Part shown: in pieces, positions 1 through 8,742 of the stretch | Layout of the letters: every line of letters starts with the position of its first letter | Position numbering within the stretch: the first letter of the stretch is position 1 | Assembly (NCBI GenBank): GCA_041750975.1 | Contig: JBGSYN010000278.1 | Span: forward strand, 1 to 64,000 | Source: JBGSYN01 sp041750975 | Lineage (GTDB): Bacteria > Pseudomonadota > Alphaproteobacteria > Geminicoccales > Geminicoccaceae | Direction of reading: 5' to 3' | DNA length: 64,000 nt | Notes under the pieces: model-generated | Told to the model about the DNA's origin: nothing | The model's input: the letters and a program-made list of their open reading frames with translations, nothing else | The model's database searches: none | Translations under genes and position numbers: made by a program

Positions 1-1
1 G

Positions 2-820
2 AGACCGACGCACAATTTTTTGGGTCTGTCTTCGGGTCTCGACTTCGAGACCAAGATCTTCGTCAAGCGGGACGCCGCAGAATTGCTCGTCAAGACGCTT
101 CGATCGCCGCACTACAAGTGTCGTACGATCGCTCTTGGAACCAATACGGATCCCTATCAACCGATTGAACGATCGTTGCGGATAACCCGGAACATATTGG
201 AGGTTCTATCTCGGTGCGGTCATCCTGCAAGCATCGTTACAAAGTCATCGCTGGTGCTTCGCGACATCGACATTCTGGGCGAATTGGCGGCCAACCGACT
301 TGTCAGCGTCTTTGTTTCGATAACCACGCTGCAGGGCGAACTTGCGAGAAAGCTAGAGCCACGTACCTCGGCACCCCGCATGCGTTTGCAGGCAGTTCGA
401 GAACTGGCCTCCCGTGGGATCGAAACCGGAATCTTATTGGCGCCGATCATTCCTGCCTTGAACGGTCACGAAATCGAAACGATCCTCGATCGTTGTGCCG
501 ACGCTGGAGCAAGTTCAGCAAGTTATACGATCCTCAGGCTCCCCTATGATCTTAAAGAGCTTTTTTCTCATTGGCTCTCCGAGCATTACCCCGACCGAAA
601 GAAACACGTCCTGAATCTGATACGACAAACGAGAAGTGGCGCACTCAATGATGCGAATTTCCACAGCCGAATGGTCGGCGATGGTCCCTATGCTTCAATG
701 ATCGAACAGCGGTTCAACATTGCCCGTCGACGGCTTGGGCTAAGCAGTCGCGCAGTTCCACCAAGGTGTGATTTGTTCGATCCTTCTTTGTTAAACAATC
801 AGTTGTCTCTCGGCTTTTAG
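2..820 (+). CDS. Radical SAM protein, PA0069/Rv2578c family (3' part)
   Basis: The open frame enters from the left edge, so the start is outside the window. The first visible residues, RPTHNFLGLSSGLDFETK, match the stretch that in this family follows directly after the CxxxCxxC iron-sulfur motif; the cluster cysteines and the N-terminus are therefore missing here. A TTG at 20 could be taken for a start but lies inside the conserved core. ALGTNTDPYQPIE further on is another family hallmark. Members are radical SAM enzymes of unknown substrate, so nothing beyond the family can be said. The gene ends 75 bases before clcA, with no obvious terminator between them. Confidence 0.82.
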   Translation, partial: RPTHNFLGLSSGLDFETKIFVKRDAAELLVKTLRSPHYKCRTIALGTNTDPYQPIERSLRITRNILEVLSRCGHPASIVTKSSLVLRDIDILGELAANRLVSVFVSITTLQGELARKLEPRTSAPRMRLQAVRELASRGIETGILLAPIIPALNGHEIETILDRCADAGASSASYTILRLPYDLKELFSHWLSEHYPDRKKHVLNLIRQTRSGALNDANFHSRMVGDGPYASMIEQRFNIARRRLGLSSRAVPPRCDLFDPSLLNNQLSLGF

Positions 821-895
821 GCACGGGCAGCAGCTAACCGCGTTACGCTTTCATCTTTACGTCCGTCAGCCACGGCCCGATTGATGTCCTACTAA

Positions 896-2314
896 ATGGC
901 TGAGAGCATCGGACTGCAGCGTGGTCAATTTTTTCCCGTGAGTGATTCGCCCGATATTTCATCAGTTCTGGTGAGGGACAGCGAGGGGGTGACGCCCGGA
1001 TATTTCTATTGTTGCGCTCTCCTCACGGGCTTTGTCTCCGGCATTATTGGTGTGGCGTTTCATTCGCTTTTGGACGCCTCATTGGCGTTTCATGATGCGC
1101 TGAAATCATGGCTGGAGTGGCAAGCAATTGAGCTGCTGGCTTTTGCCTGCGGTTCCGCCCTCCTGACATTTTTAGCAGCGTGGATTGTTCGACGATTTGC
1201 GCCGGAAGCGGCTGGAAGCGGAGTCCAGGAGATCGAAGGAACTCTTGAGGACAAAAGGCCCCTTCGCTGGGCGCGAATTCTTCCAGTAAAGTTCGTTGGC
1301 GGCGCGCTGGCGATCTCTTCGGGTCTCGTACTTGGGCGCGAGGGCCCAACCATTCATATGGGGGCCTCGGCCGGCCTTGGCATCGCCTCGTATGCGGGTC
1401 TTCCCCGGATCGAGCAAAAGGCTCTTATTGCAGCCGGTGCCGCTGCCGGACTAGCAGCTGCTTTCAACGCTCCCGTCGCTGCGGTCCTCTTCATCATTGA
1501 GGAAACAAGAACGCAGTTTCCCTGGACGTTAAGGACTTATAATGGCGTGATCATTGCTTCGGCCCTCAGCGGTGTGATCACTGAAATGGGCGGCGGCGTC
1601 GGTCCCGATCTAACCATATCGGCTCTTCAAGCACCGCTTCTGGAGCACGTGCCCCTGTTCGCGATACTCGGCATCTTCCTTGGCGGCATCGGTGTCTTGT
1701 TCAATTGGGCACTCATTCGGACACTGGATGCGGTTGCGGTCATGAACTCCAAATGCCCGCTGCTCTTTGCAGCCGTATTTGGAGCGTTAGTCGGAGTTCT
1801 ACTGATTCTGTTTCCGGATGCGACAGGAGGGGGCGATGCCCTCATTCCAAGGCTCGTTACCGACAACCCGGGAATTTGGTTTCTACTTCTCCTTCTATTG
1901 CTGCGCGGTGCCTCGACATTGGCAAGCTACGCAACCGGCGCGCCAGGCGGCATTTTCGCACCGATGCTGGCGTTGGCGACGGTCCTCGGACTGGCGTTCG
2001 CTGCACTGGTCGCTGAGCTTGTCCCGGCCGTTCAGGTACAAGGGCCGGCATTCGCTATCGCCGCCATGGGAGGGCTCTTCGCAGCCACAGTCAGAGCACC
2101 CTTGGTAGCGGTCGTGTTGGTTGCCGAACTTACTGGAGCCTATGGGCTGATGCTCCCTGTGCTCATAACCTGCGGCATGGCTAATCTTACCGCGCATCAA
2201 CTCAATGGCGAGCCAATTTACGAACTTTTGCTTGCCCGCACGCTTCGCCTTGCACATTCCCCGTCGAACAAACAGGATGACAGGGTCCCGCTGCGACTCG
2301 GCGTCGGTAAATAG
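896..2314 (+). CDS. clcA: ClC-type chloride/proton antiporter without CBS domains
   Basis: Integral inner-membrane protein of 472 residues that exchanges chloride for protons. The three ClC signatures are visible: GSGVQEIEG (about 108-115), GREGP (147-151, with E149 as the gating glutamate) and the GIFAP anion-binding segment within ATGAPGGIFAPMLAL. FIIEETRTQF (199-208) matches the segment of E. coli ClcA that carries the internal proton glutamate, so this should be an antiporter and not a channel. The cytoplasmic CBS pair found in many relatives is absent, and length agrees with the short bacterial form. The N-terminal 30 residues are not conserved. Such antiporters help in acid resistance in enteric bacteria; the role here is inferred only. 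Confidence 0.93.
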   Translation: MAESIGLQRGQFFPVSDSPDISSVLVRDSEGVTPGYFYCCALLTGFVSGIIGVAFHSLLDASLAFHDALKSWLEWQAIELLAFACGSALLTFLAAWIVRRFAPEAAGSGVQEIEGTLEDKRPLRWARILPVKFVGGALAISSGLVLGREGPTIHMGASAGLGIASYAGLPRIEQKALIAAGAAAGLAAAFNAPVAAVLFIIEETRTQFPWTLRTYNGVIIASALSGVITEMGGGVGPDLTISALQAPLLEHVPLFAILGIFLGGIGVLFNWALIRTLDAVAVMNSKCPLLFAAVFGALVGVLLILFPDATGGGDALIPRLVTDNPGIWFLLLLLLLRGASTLASYATGAPGGIFAPMLALATVLGLAFAALVAELVPAVQVQGPAFAIAAMGGLFAATVRAPLVAVVLVAELTGAYGLMLPVLITCGMANLTAHQLNGEPIYELLLARTLRLAHSPSNKQDDRVPLRLGVGK

Positions 2315-2336
2315 TTTACACTTATGGGGAAAGAAA

Positions 2337-3332
2337 TTGGCAAAGCTTCGGTTCGGCATACTCAGCACGGCAAAGATCGGTGTCACCAAGGTCATACCGC
2401 CCATGCAGCGTGGTCAGTTTTGCAGCGTTGACGCAATTGCGTCCCGCGATCTCGAACGAGCACGGGAAACTGCGAATACTCTCGGAATCCCACGTGCCTA
2501 TGGAAGCTATGAAGAACTCCTGAGCGATCCCGAAATCGACGCCATCTACAATCCTTTGCCGAACCATCTCCATGTCGAATGGGCGACCAAAGCGGCCGAG
2601 GCCGGAAAGCACGTTCTTTGCGAGAAACCGATCGACATAACATCCGCAGGCGCCGAGGCGCTCATTGCGGTGCGTGACCGAACAGGCGTTTACATACAAG
2701 AGGCCTTTATGGTCCGAACCCATCCTCAATGGATTGAGACCAGAGAGATCATAAGATCCGGGGCCATTGGAGAACTACGGGCGGTCAGCGGCTTTTTCAG
2801 TTATTTCAACGACGATCCCAACAACATCCGAAACCAGGCGGACATCGGTGGTGGTGGGCTGCTTGATATCGGTTGTTATCCGATTACGACATCACGGTTT
2901 GTCATCGACGCCGAGCCATCACGCGTGGCCGCCATAATTGATCGTGATCCGGTCATGAAAATCGATCGGCTCGGGAGCGCGCTTCTGGACTATGATGGTG
3001 TTCAGGCAATTTTCACCTACAGTACCCAGCTGCATAGTCACCAGACGATGGCTTGCCACGGGACAAGAGGCCGAATTGTGGTCGAAATTCCCTTTAACGC
3101 GCCCCCAGACCGGCCTTGTCGGCTGTTCCTGAGCAATGATGAGCATCCAGATCCAAGTACGATCGAGATCGAAACCTGCGACCAATACGGTATCGCCGGC
3201 GATCGGTTTGCCGAGGCGGTCCTGACGGGCGGTCCTCAACCAGTCCCGCTTGAAGACACCTTAGCGAACATGAAGGTTATTGATGCGGTTTTTCGAGCCG
3301 GTGAAGAAAGGCAGTGGGTCGCGATCAAATGA
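2337..3332 (+). CDS. Gfo/Idh/MocA family NAD(P)-dependent oxidoreductase
   Basis: About 331 residues. The N-terminal Rossmann fold (LRFGILSTAKIG, then AIASRD and RAYGSYEELL) is followed by the family motif CEKPID, whose lysine is catalytic, and by a C-terminal alpha/beta domain with GGGLLDIGCYPI. Relatives oxidise sugars, inositols or dihydrodiols; the substrate cannot be read from sequence. The frame is open from 2205, but residues before 2337 overlap clcA and look unlike the family. A TTG at 2337 with GGGGA eight bases upstream fits the usual N-terminus; ATG 2277 is the alternative. The stop overlaps the next gene's start (ATGA), so the two are probably translationally coupled. Confidence 0.88.
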   Translation: MAKLRFGILSTAKIGVTKVIPPMQRGQFCSVDAIASRDLERARETANTLGIPRAYGSYEELLSDPEIDAIYNPLPNHLHVEWATKAAEAGKHVLCEKPIDITSAGAEALIAVRDRTGVYIQEAFMVRTHPQWIETREIIRSGAIGELRAVSGFFSYFNDDPNNIRNQADIGGGGLLDIGCYPITTSRFVIDAEPSRVAAIIDRDPVMKIDRLGSALLDYDGVQAIFTYSTQLHSHQTMACHGTRGRIVVEIPFNAPPDRPCRLFLSNDEHPDPSTIEIETCDQYGIAGDRFAEAVLTGGPQPVPLEDTLANMKVIDAVFRAGEERQWVAIK

Positions 3333-3712
3333 GATTCGGTGGTCTAATCGCAACGCTGTCTTTAGCGGCGATCTTGACGTCGACAATTCCCAACCAGTCC
3401 CGTGGCGGTGAAGCTGACGTGGTCGAGGTCGAGTTCGTTGAAAGGGATGATGGAAATTTCGATTTCATAGTTACCGTAAGTCACGCTGACACCGGCTGGG
3501 ACCACTATGCGGAGCGTTGGGAAGTCGTCGATGTCGATGGCACCATATTGGGCGAACGCGTGTTGCTCCATCCTCACGTGAATGAGCAGCCGTTTACCCG
3601 TTCACTCGGCGGCGTGAGAATTCCCGCCGATGTGAACGAGGTCCGAATTAGGGCCTATGATAAGGTCCATGGCTGGGGCGGCAAGGAAATCACCGTTCGT
3701 CTTAAACCCTAA
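3329..3712 (+). CDS. Small exported protein of unknown function
   Basis: 127 residues from ATG 3329, which overlaps the stop of the oxidoreductase by four bases. The first 30 residues form a signal peptide: positively charged start, hydrophobic LIATLSLAAIL, then a polar stretch. The mature part is an acidic, beta-rich domain (EVEFVERDDGNFDFIVTV, HADTGWDHYAERWEVV, GERVLLHPHVNEQP, VRIRAYDKVHGWGGKEITV) with regular strand spacing, suggesting a small immunoglobulin-like periplasmic fold. It resembles conserved hypothetical proteins of alphaproteobacteria, but no function is known to me. It ends convergently, overlapping the stop of the GST gene on the other strand. Confidence 0.75.
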   Translation: MRFGGLIATLSLAAILTSTIPNQSRGGEADVVEVEFVERDDGNFDFIVTVSHADTGWDHYAERWEVVDVDGTILGERVLLHPHVNEQPFTRSLGGVRIPADVNEVRIRAYDKVHGWGGKEITVRLKP

Positions 3713-4434
3713 GCGGCACCGGCTCTTCTCGCCCGTTGACCGAACAGGATTTTCTTTGCCTCCGCACTCATGCCCTGCTCATTGCGGTATTTGGGGCCAA
3801 GCTCATACGCGCGCACAACTGCCGGACGTGATCTGATCCTCTCAAACCACCGTTTCAGGTTGGGGAATTCCGCAAGGTCCTGGCCTTGATTTTCGTAGGG
3901 TACGACCCAGGGATAAGAGGCCATGTCGGCAATTGAATACTCGCCTGAGACGAACTCTCGATTTGCCAGTCGCTCATCGAGAACTCCATAGAGCCTGTTG
4001 GTTTCATCGACGTATCTGTTGATGGCGTACTCAATTTTGTCATCGGCATAATTGCGGAAATGATGCGTTTGGCCTGCCATCGGGCCGAGCCCGCCCATCT
4101 GCCAGAATAACCACTGCAGAGTTTCGCCACGGCCACGCGTATCCGAGGGGAGGAATTTCCCGACTTTCTCTGCAAGATAAACAAGAATGGCACCCGACTC
4201 AAAAATCGAGAGCGGCTCACCGCCATCCTCTGGCTTATGATCGATGATCGCGGGCATCCGATTGTTTGGGGCAATCTTCAGAAAATCAGGTGCAAACTGT
4301 TCGCCGGCGCCAATGTTGACTGGCGAGATCCTGTATTCTAGTTCTGTTTCTTCGAGAAAAATCGTGATTTTGTGGCCATTGGGAGTGGGCCAATAGAAAA
4401 GCTCGATCACTTGGGCGCCTCTTAATTCGGTCAT
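3709..4434 (-). CDS. Glutathione S-transferase, Nu-class-like (YfcG/YghU type)
   Basis: 241 residues from ATG 4434. The frame continues 32 codons upstream, but only after ATG 4434 does the family N-terminus begin. The thioredoxin-like half reads VIELFYWPTPNGHKITIFLE and PNNRMPAIIDH, with FESGAILVYLAEK contacting glutathione. The all-alpha half contains QWLFWQMGGLGPMAGQTHHF, FVSGEYSIADMASYPWV and a C-terminal tail. TPNGHK is characteristic of the Nu class, which has disulfide-bond reductase activity in E. coli; that activity is inferred here. The cytosolic enzyme would act in detoxification or thiol homeostasis. The gene is convergent with the preceding small gene. Confidence 0.92.
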   Translation of the reverse strand: MTELRGAQVIELFYWPTPNGHKITIFLEETELEYRISPVNIGAGEQFAPDFLKIAPNNRMPAIIDHKPEDGGEPLSIFESGAILVYLAEKVGKFLPSDTRGRGETLQWLFWQMGGLGPMAGQTHHFRNYADDKIEYAINRYVDETNRLYGVLDERLANREFVSGEYSIADMASYPWVVPYENQGQDLAEFPNLKRWFERIRSRPAVVRAYELGPKYRNEQGMSAEAKKILFGQRARRAGAA

Positions 4435-4529
4435 TGATCGCTGCAATTTTTCGCAGCCGACATAAGATGAGGTGGTTTCAGCTACGCGCAAGATAGTCGC
4501 GGTAGCCGCTCCAGCAAGCGGGATTGGCA

Positions 4530-5021
4530 ATGAGCCGACTTGATAGTTTCATCCGAAGGCTCGAAGCGCAGCGCGAGTTTCTGAACCACGCGGTGAAGCT
4601 GACAAGATCCGTTGCAGGTCCCTTTCTCGAACTTGGCTTGGGTAACGGCCGTACGTTCGATCACCTACGTGAGATAGCCCCGGAGCGGGCTATTTATGTC
4701 TTCGAAAGGGCGCCACATCCGCACCCCGATTGCACTCCGGACGACGAGCATTTGATCGTTGGTGATCTCGAACGAACTCTTCCCGAGGCCAAAGCGTGGC
4801 TTTCGCACTCGGCGGCTCTGATCCATAGTGATATCGGAACAGGCGATGTTGTCCGAAACGAATTACTGGCTCGGTGGTTGAGTGGCATCCTGCCTGAATT
4901 AGCTCGACTGGGCGGGGTGATCGTGTCGGACCAAAAGCTTAGCGACGAGCATCTGGCTCCCCAACTACCACCCGAGGGAATACACAGTGGCCGCTACTTC
5001 CTTTATCGATGCAATAAATGA
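4530..5021 (+). CDS. Class I SAM-dependent methyltransferase (Methyltransf_17-like)
   Basis: 163 residues from ATG 4530; a TTG at 4524 is an alternative start. PFLELGLGNGRTFDHLRE is the SAM-binding motif I; IYVFERAPHPHPDCTP gives the acidic residue after strand 2; SAALIHSDIGTGD and GGVIVSDQKL are later core strands. The short length and the LEAQREFLNHAV start resemble a family of compact bacterial methyltransferases of unknown substrate. It is divergent from the GST gene, whose start lies 95 bases away. Confidence 0.8.
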   Translation: MSRLDSFIRRLEAQREFLNHAVKLTRSVAGPFLELGLGNGRTFDHLREIAPERAIYVFERAPHPHPDCTPDDEHLIVGDLERTLPEAKAWLSHSAALIHSDIGTGDVVRNELLARWLSGILPELARLGGVIVSDQKLSDEHLAPQLPPEGIHSGRYFLYRCNK

Positions 5022-5056
5022 CGGTGTATTCTGGGATGGCTCGCGGATTGAAAGTG

Positions 5057-5072
5057 TGTGATGGCCATCACA
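5057..5072. promoter_or_regulatory. CRP-type operator, perfect palindrome
   Basis: TGTGATGGCCATCACA is a perfect 16-base palindrome and matches the CRP consensus TGTGA-N6-TCACA in all ten specified positions. It lies 78 bases before the ATG of the MBL-fold hydrolase at 5150 and 36 bases after the preceding methyltransferase, a normal place for a promoter-proximal activator site. That a Crp-like protein binds here is inferred. Confidence 0.5.
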
Positions 5073-5149
5073 GCACGACTTCGCTTTGCGGCCTTCTCTT
5101 GATCGGCCGGATACACTAATTCGAATGAATAGGTGGATATTGCGGTCAA

Positions 5150-5989
5150 ATGCCTGACCAAACCAATTTCAGCGTTCGCTTTTGGGGTGTGCGAGGAACG
5201 GTCGCCTGTCCGGGCCTCTCCACCACGCGATATGGAGGAAACACCTCATGTGTGGAGGTCGTTTGCGGCGGTGAACGCCTCATTTTCGATGCCGGAACGG
5301 GCCTTCGAGAACTCGGCAGAGATATTTGCAACGGAAACGGTCCTCTCAAAGCGCACATTTTTTTTACGCACACCCATCTGGACCACATAGGCGGTCTGCC
5401 ATTTTTTCGTCCGGCCTATGTCAAAGGCAACTATTTCGAGTTTTGGGGCGGCCATTTGAAGGCATCCGGGACCGGTCTGAAGCAGGTTCTCGAAACACTC
5501 TTGCAACCGCCTCTATTCCCGGTTCCGCTTAACATTCTCCACGCATGTGTCGCATTTCACGATTTCGATGCGGGAGAAACCCTTAGCCCCTTCGCCGGCG
5601 TCGAGGTGAGGACCCTTTCGCTCAATCATCCAGGCGGCGCTACCGGCTATCGCGTTCAGTTCGGCGACAGATCGCTATGTTATATTACCGATGTCGAACA
5701 TGAAGAGGGAGAAGTCGGATCCGATTTGGTCGAGTTCGTGCGTGATAGTGAAGTCATGATTTATGATTCGACCTACACGGACCAGGAATTTCCTTCGTTC
5801 AAGGGCTGGGGTCATTCGACGTGGCAGCAGGGTGTCCGTATCTGTGAGCAGGCGGGTGTGAATCGTTTGGTGTGTTTCCACCACGACCCTGGCCGCGATG
5901 ATACTGCTCTTGATCAACTGGCTGAAGAATTGGCGAGGACCCGGCCGGGCTCTGTAGTCGCGCGCGAAGGCATGACGCTGTTTCTCTGA
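5150..5989 (+). CDS. MBL-fold metal-dependent hydrolase (PhnP/phosphodiesterase-like)
   Basis: 279 residues. The metallo-beta-lactamase fold is shown by FDAGTGLRELG and the metal motif HTHLDH (74-79), with later ligands likely in LNHPGGATGYR, CYITDVEHE and FHHDP. The opening FWGVRGTVACPG and RYGGNTSC are typical of single-domain hydrolases related to RNase Z, PhnP and cyclic-nucleotide phosphodiesterases, which cut phosphodiesters in the cytosol. The substrate is not known. A perfect CRP-type palindrome lies just upstream. The gene stops 14 bases before the following methyltransferase, so the two may be co-transcribed. Confidence 0.85.
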   Translation: MPDQTNFSVRFWGVRGTVACPGLSTTRYGGNTSCVEVVCGGERLIFDAGTGLRELGRDICNGNGPLKAHIFFTHTHLDHIGGLPFFRPAYVKGNYFEFWGGHLKASGTGLKQVLETLLQPPLFPVPLNILHACVAFHDFDAGETLSPFAGVEVRTLSLNHPGGATGYRVQFGDRSLCYITDVEHEEGEVGSDLVEFVRDSEVMIYDSTYTDQEFPSFKGWGHSTWQQGVRICEQAGVNRLVCFHHDPGRDDTALDQLAEELARTRPGSVVAREGMTLFL

Positions 5990-6003
5990 ACGGACCCTCG
6001 ATC

Positions 6004-6873
6004 ATGTCGTGCGCTGCACTGGCAACTTTCCGGCGTGAGGCGCGACGCAAATGGCGCCTGATGATCGCCAAGGCTTCCAACCTTACAGGGATGAACGACT
6101 CGGGCTTCTACATTCCCTATCGCTATGCCAATCCGCAGGCCTCGCCCTATTATCGCGCCGCCGAAGTGCAACTTGCGAACTCGACCGAGCAGTTTGCAGA
6201 GGTTCTGAAATGGATCGACGAATATCGTTGGGATCTCCTGAGTTTTTCAGGACCGCCGCCACGCCCACGTTTTAACCAGGATTGGTTCACAGGTCTTGAT
6301 GCTGCCGCGGCATACGCCATCGTCCGACGGGTAAGGCCGCAACGCATTTTCGAGATCGGATCCGGCCATTCAACACGGTTCATGGCGCAAGCAGTCATTG
6401 ACGGCGTTTTCCGGTGTATGCATCGATGCATCGATCCCGCACCTCGAGCGTCCTTGGCTCGAATGAGTGTGGACTGGGACAAGGCTTTGTTCAGCGGCCA
6501 ATATCTCGTAGAGGTCAGCAAACTTGAAGCTGGCGATATTTTCTTTGTCGACTCAAGTCACATTGCTATGCCTGGCACAGATGTCGACTTAATTTTCAGC
6601 GACGTGCTGCCAAATCTGAGGGAAGGGGTTCTGCTTCACATCCATGATGTTTTTTTGCCTGATCCTTATCCGAAATGCTGGGGATGGCGGGGCTACAATG
6701 AACAATCTCTCGTAGCTTCCGTCATTGCCATGAAATCGATTAGGCCATTATTCGCCAGCCACTATGCTCGCACCCGGCTCAAGACTCTTTTGGAAGGAAG
6801 TGTCATAGGCCAACTCCCAGCCTACGACGTATCCGTACCGGAATCGAGCCTCTGGGCAACAATCAACGCATAG
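6004..6873 (+). CDS. Class I SAM-dependent methyltransferase
   Basis: 289 residues. The N-terminal 95 residues precede a Rossmann methyltransferase core: RIFEIGSGHSTRFMAQAV is motif I, CIDPAPRASL follows strand 2, GDIFFVDSSHIAMPGTDVD is motif IV, and LREGVLLHIHDVFLPDPYP carries a conserved HDVF seen in class I enzymes acting on sugars or small molecules (Methyltransf_24-like). The acceptor is unknown. The next gene, the binding protein at the end of the glycan operon, is convergent and 15 bases away, so this methyltransferase need not belong to glycan synthesis. Confidence 0.83.
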   Translation: MSCAALATFRREARRKWRLMIAKASNLTGMNDSGFYIPYRYANPQASPYYRAAEVQLANSTEQFAEVLKWIDEYRWDLLSFSGPPPRPRFNQDWFTGLDAAAAYAIVRRVRPQRIFEIGSGHSTRFMAQAVIDGVFRCMHRCIDPAPRASLARMSVDWDKALFSGQYLVEVSKLEAGDIFFVDSSHIAMPGTDVDLIFSDVLPNLREGVLLHIHDVFLPDPYPKCWGWRGYNEQSLVASVIAMKSIRPLFASHYARTRLKTLLEGSVIGQLPAYDVSVPESSLWATINA

Positions 6874-6888
6874 GCGACAGTCGCTACA

Positions 6889-8742
6889 TCATTCCGCGAA
6901 CCAAAATGTGTCCGGGCGATATACGCCGAACTGGGCATGCGGCTCCCAATTATATACTGCTTCTTCTGGCACATTCTTTAGCCCGTAACGAACGGCGACG
7001 GGCTGCATTACCTTGGCGACTGTTCCAATCGTATAGCACTGCGCCGCATAAACCTCGAGGATACGCTCCCATGTTGCAAGCCGCTGCTCAGAGTGAATAG
7101 CAGCTTGCCACTGGCTGAAGAGTTCGAGCAACTCTTGCACCGCTGGCTCATCGGGCTCTTCGCCCGCCTGCCCCTTGGTTTCGTAGAACTGCCCCCACTT
7201 CGGCCACTGCGGCTGATCATATTGACTCGTCGGAACAAATTCCTTCGGCGGCATATCCGGCGTCGGAACACCATTTTCAATCCCGTACCAGATAGTCATG
7301 AGCGCTTCGCCAGCGAATATTCGGTTGCGCAGAACTTCGCGTTCGGACGGTCGGGTATGAATCCGGATGCCAAGTTTGGCCCAGCTTTCTGCAACCAGTT
7401 CAAGGAGGTCAACCTGCTCCGTGTCTTCTCCCGCTGTTTCGACGACAAACTCTGCCGGGCGTCCATCCGGCAGCATACGAAGACCTTCCGAATTCCGTTC
7501 TGACAGGCCGATATCATCCAAAAGCTCATTGGCCCGATCGACGTCGTAGTCCAGACACGCTTCACCAATTGCCTCTCGATAGAGGGGACTATCCGCGAGG
7601 ATCGTATTGTTCGAGGGAGTGGCCAGACCGAAATAAAGGAACTGATTGATTGCATTGCGATCCAGGGCAATCGAGAGCGCCTCGCGAAACCGAACATCGC
7701 GGAACAATTCGCGCCATTGGCCGTCGCTCGCATTAAGGTTTGGATAGAGTGCTAAATGTGCGCCCCGGGACTCCTTCCATAGCCTTGTCTCAAGATTGCT
7801 ACGAGGTTGAGCTTCTTTAAGGAATGTATAGTCGTTGAACGAAAGGCCCCGCGACTGAAGATCTGTCTCGCCTGCACCCGTCTTGATGGGAATGAGCTTA
7901 TCGTCGACCACCAGCAGAATGAATTCGTCGATATACGGGAGTTGTTGGCCGTTGCTATCAACTCTGTGGAAATGGGGATTGCGTTTTGCCACGAAACGAT
8001 CCGATGGCGGCGCTGTCTTGAGTACCCAAGGCTGAAGCGTCGGCAGGTCCGGATTGTCTGCATTATTCATGCGGCCGCGCCGGCCGAAAAGTTGCGCCCA
8101 ATCGCGCGCACTATCTGCTTTGACCATCTCTTCGAGTTTGTCAGGGGCGGCATAATCCGCATGAAATTGCTTTAGATAATGCGCGGGCGCATAGATGAAG
8201 TTCGGTGATGCAGCGGCAATTGTCTCGATGAAGAATGGGTTGGGTTTTGACCATTCGTAGGTGATCGTTCGGTCATCGGTAATCGTGACTTTCGGCAGCT
8301 CACCATCAATAGTCATCTCGATTGGCGGCCCGGTTGGACGGATGTGTTCGTTAAGCGCCATATCCTCCCAGAAGAAGCGAAAATCCTCCGTCGTAAATGG
8401 ATGACCGTCGGACCACTTATGACCTTCCCGCAAATGAAATGTAAATTTCCGACCCTCTTCGATCTCGTAATCGGCAAGTATATCGGCAAAAAGCTCTAAT
8501 TCGGGGGAGTATGTTATTAGCCGGGCATGTCCATACACATAGAGCAGCCGTGTGTCTTTTTCTCGTCCAACCAGCATCGTAAGCGCGCCACCCGGCTTGC
8601 CGATCTCAGGCATATCTTCGATGACCAAGGGTTGATCGGGCGGCTGGCTATAGGCGCTCGTCGTAACGACCAGAGCTAATGCCGATCCCAGGGCAAAATT
8701 CCGTAGTGATCGCCATGCGAAATCCATTTGAGTATGTATCAC
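6889..8742 (-). CDS. ABC transporter substrate-binding protein, family 5 (peptide/oligosaccharide type)
   Basis: 617 residues. A signal peptide (SLRNFALGSALALVVTTSAYSQ) targets it to the periplasm. The SBP_bac_5 fold is marked by REGHKWSDGHPFTTEDFRFF near residue 130 and FRDVRFREALSIALDR near 370. Family members bind peptides, oligosaccharides, opines or nickel complexes; the ligand here is unknown. Its start overlaps the stop of the ABC ATPase by four bases, so they are coupled. It is the last gene of an operon beginning with glycosyltransferases. The permease genes that usually adjoin such proteins are absent on both sides. Confidence 0.9.
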   Translation of the reverse strand: MIHTQMDFAWRSLRNFALGSALALVVTTSAYSQPPDQPLVIEDMPEIGKPGGALTMLVGREKDTRLLYVYGHARLITYSPELELFADILADYEIEEGRKFTFHLREGHKWSDGHPFTTEDFRFFWEDMALNEHIRPTGPPIEMTIDGELPKVTITDDRTITYEWSKPNPFFIETIAAASPNFIYAPAHYLKQFHADYAAPDKLEEMVKADSARDWAQLFGRRGRMNNADNPDLPTLQPWVLKTAPPSDRFVAKRNPHFHRVDSNGQQLPYIDEFILLVVDDKLIPIKTGAGETDLQSRGLSFNDYTFLKEAQPRSNLETRLWKESRGAHLALYPNLNASDGQWRELFRDVRFREALSIALDRNAINQFLYFGLATPSNNTILADSPLYREAIGEACLDYDVDRANELLDDIGLSERNSEGLRMLPDGRPAEFVVETAGEDTEQVDLLELVAESWAKLGIRIHTRPSEREVLRNRIFAGEALMTIWYGIENGVPTPDMPPKEFVPTSQYDQPQWPKWGQFYETKGQAGEEPDEPAVQELLELFSQWQAAIHSEQRLATWERILEVYAAQCYTIGTVAKVMQPVAVRYGLKNVPEEAVYNWEPHAQFGVYRPDTFWFAE

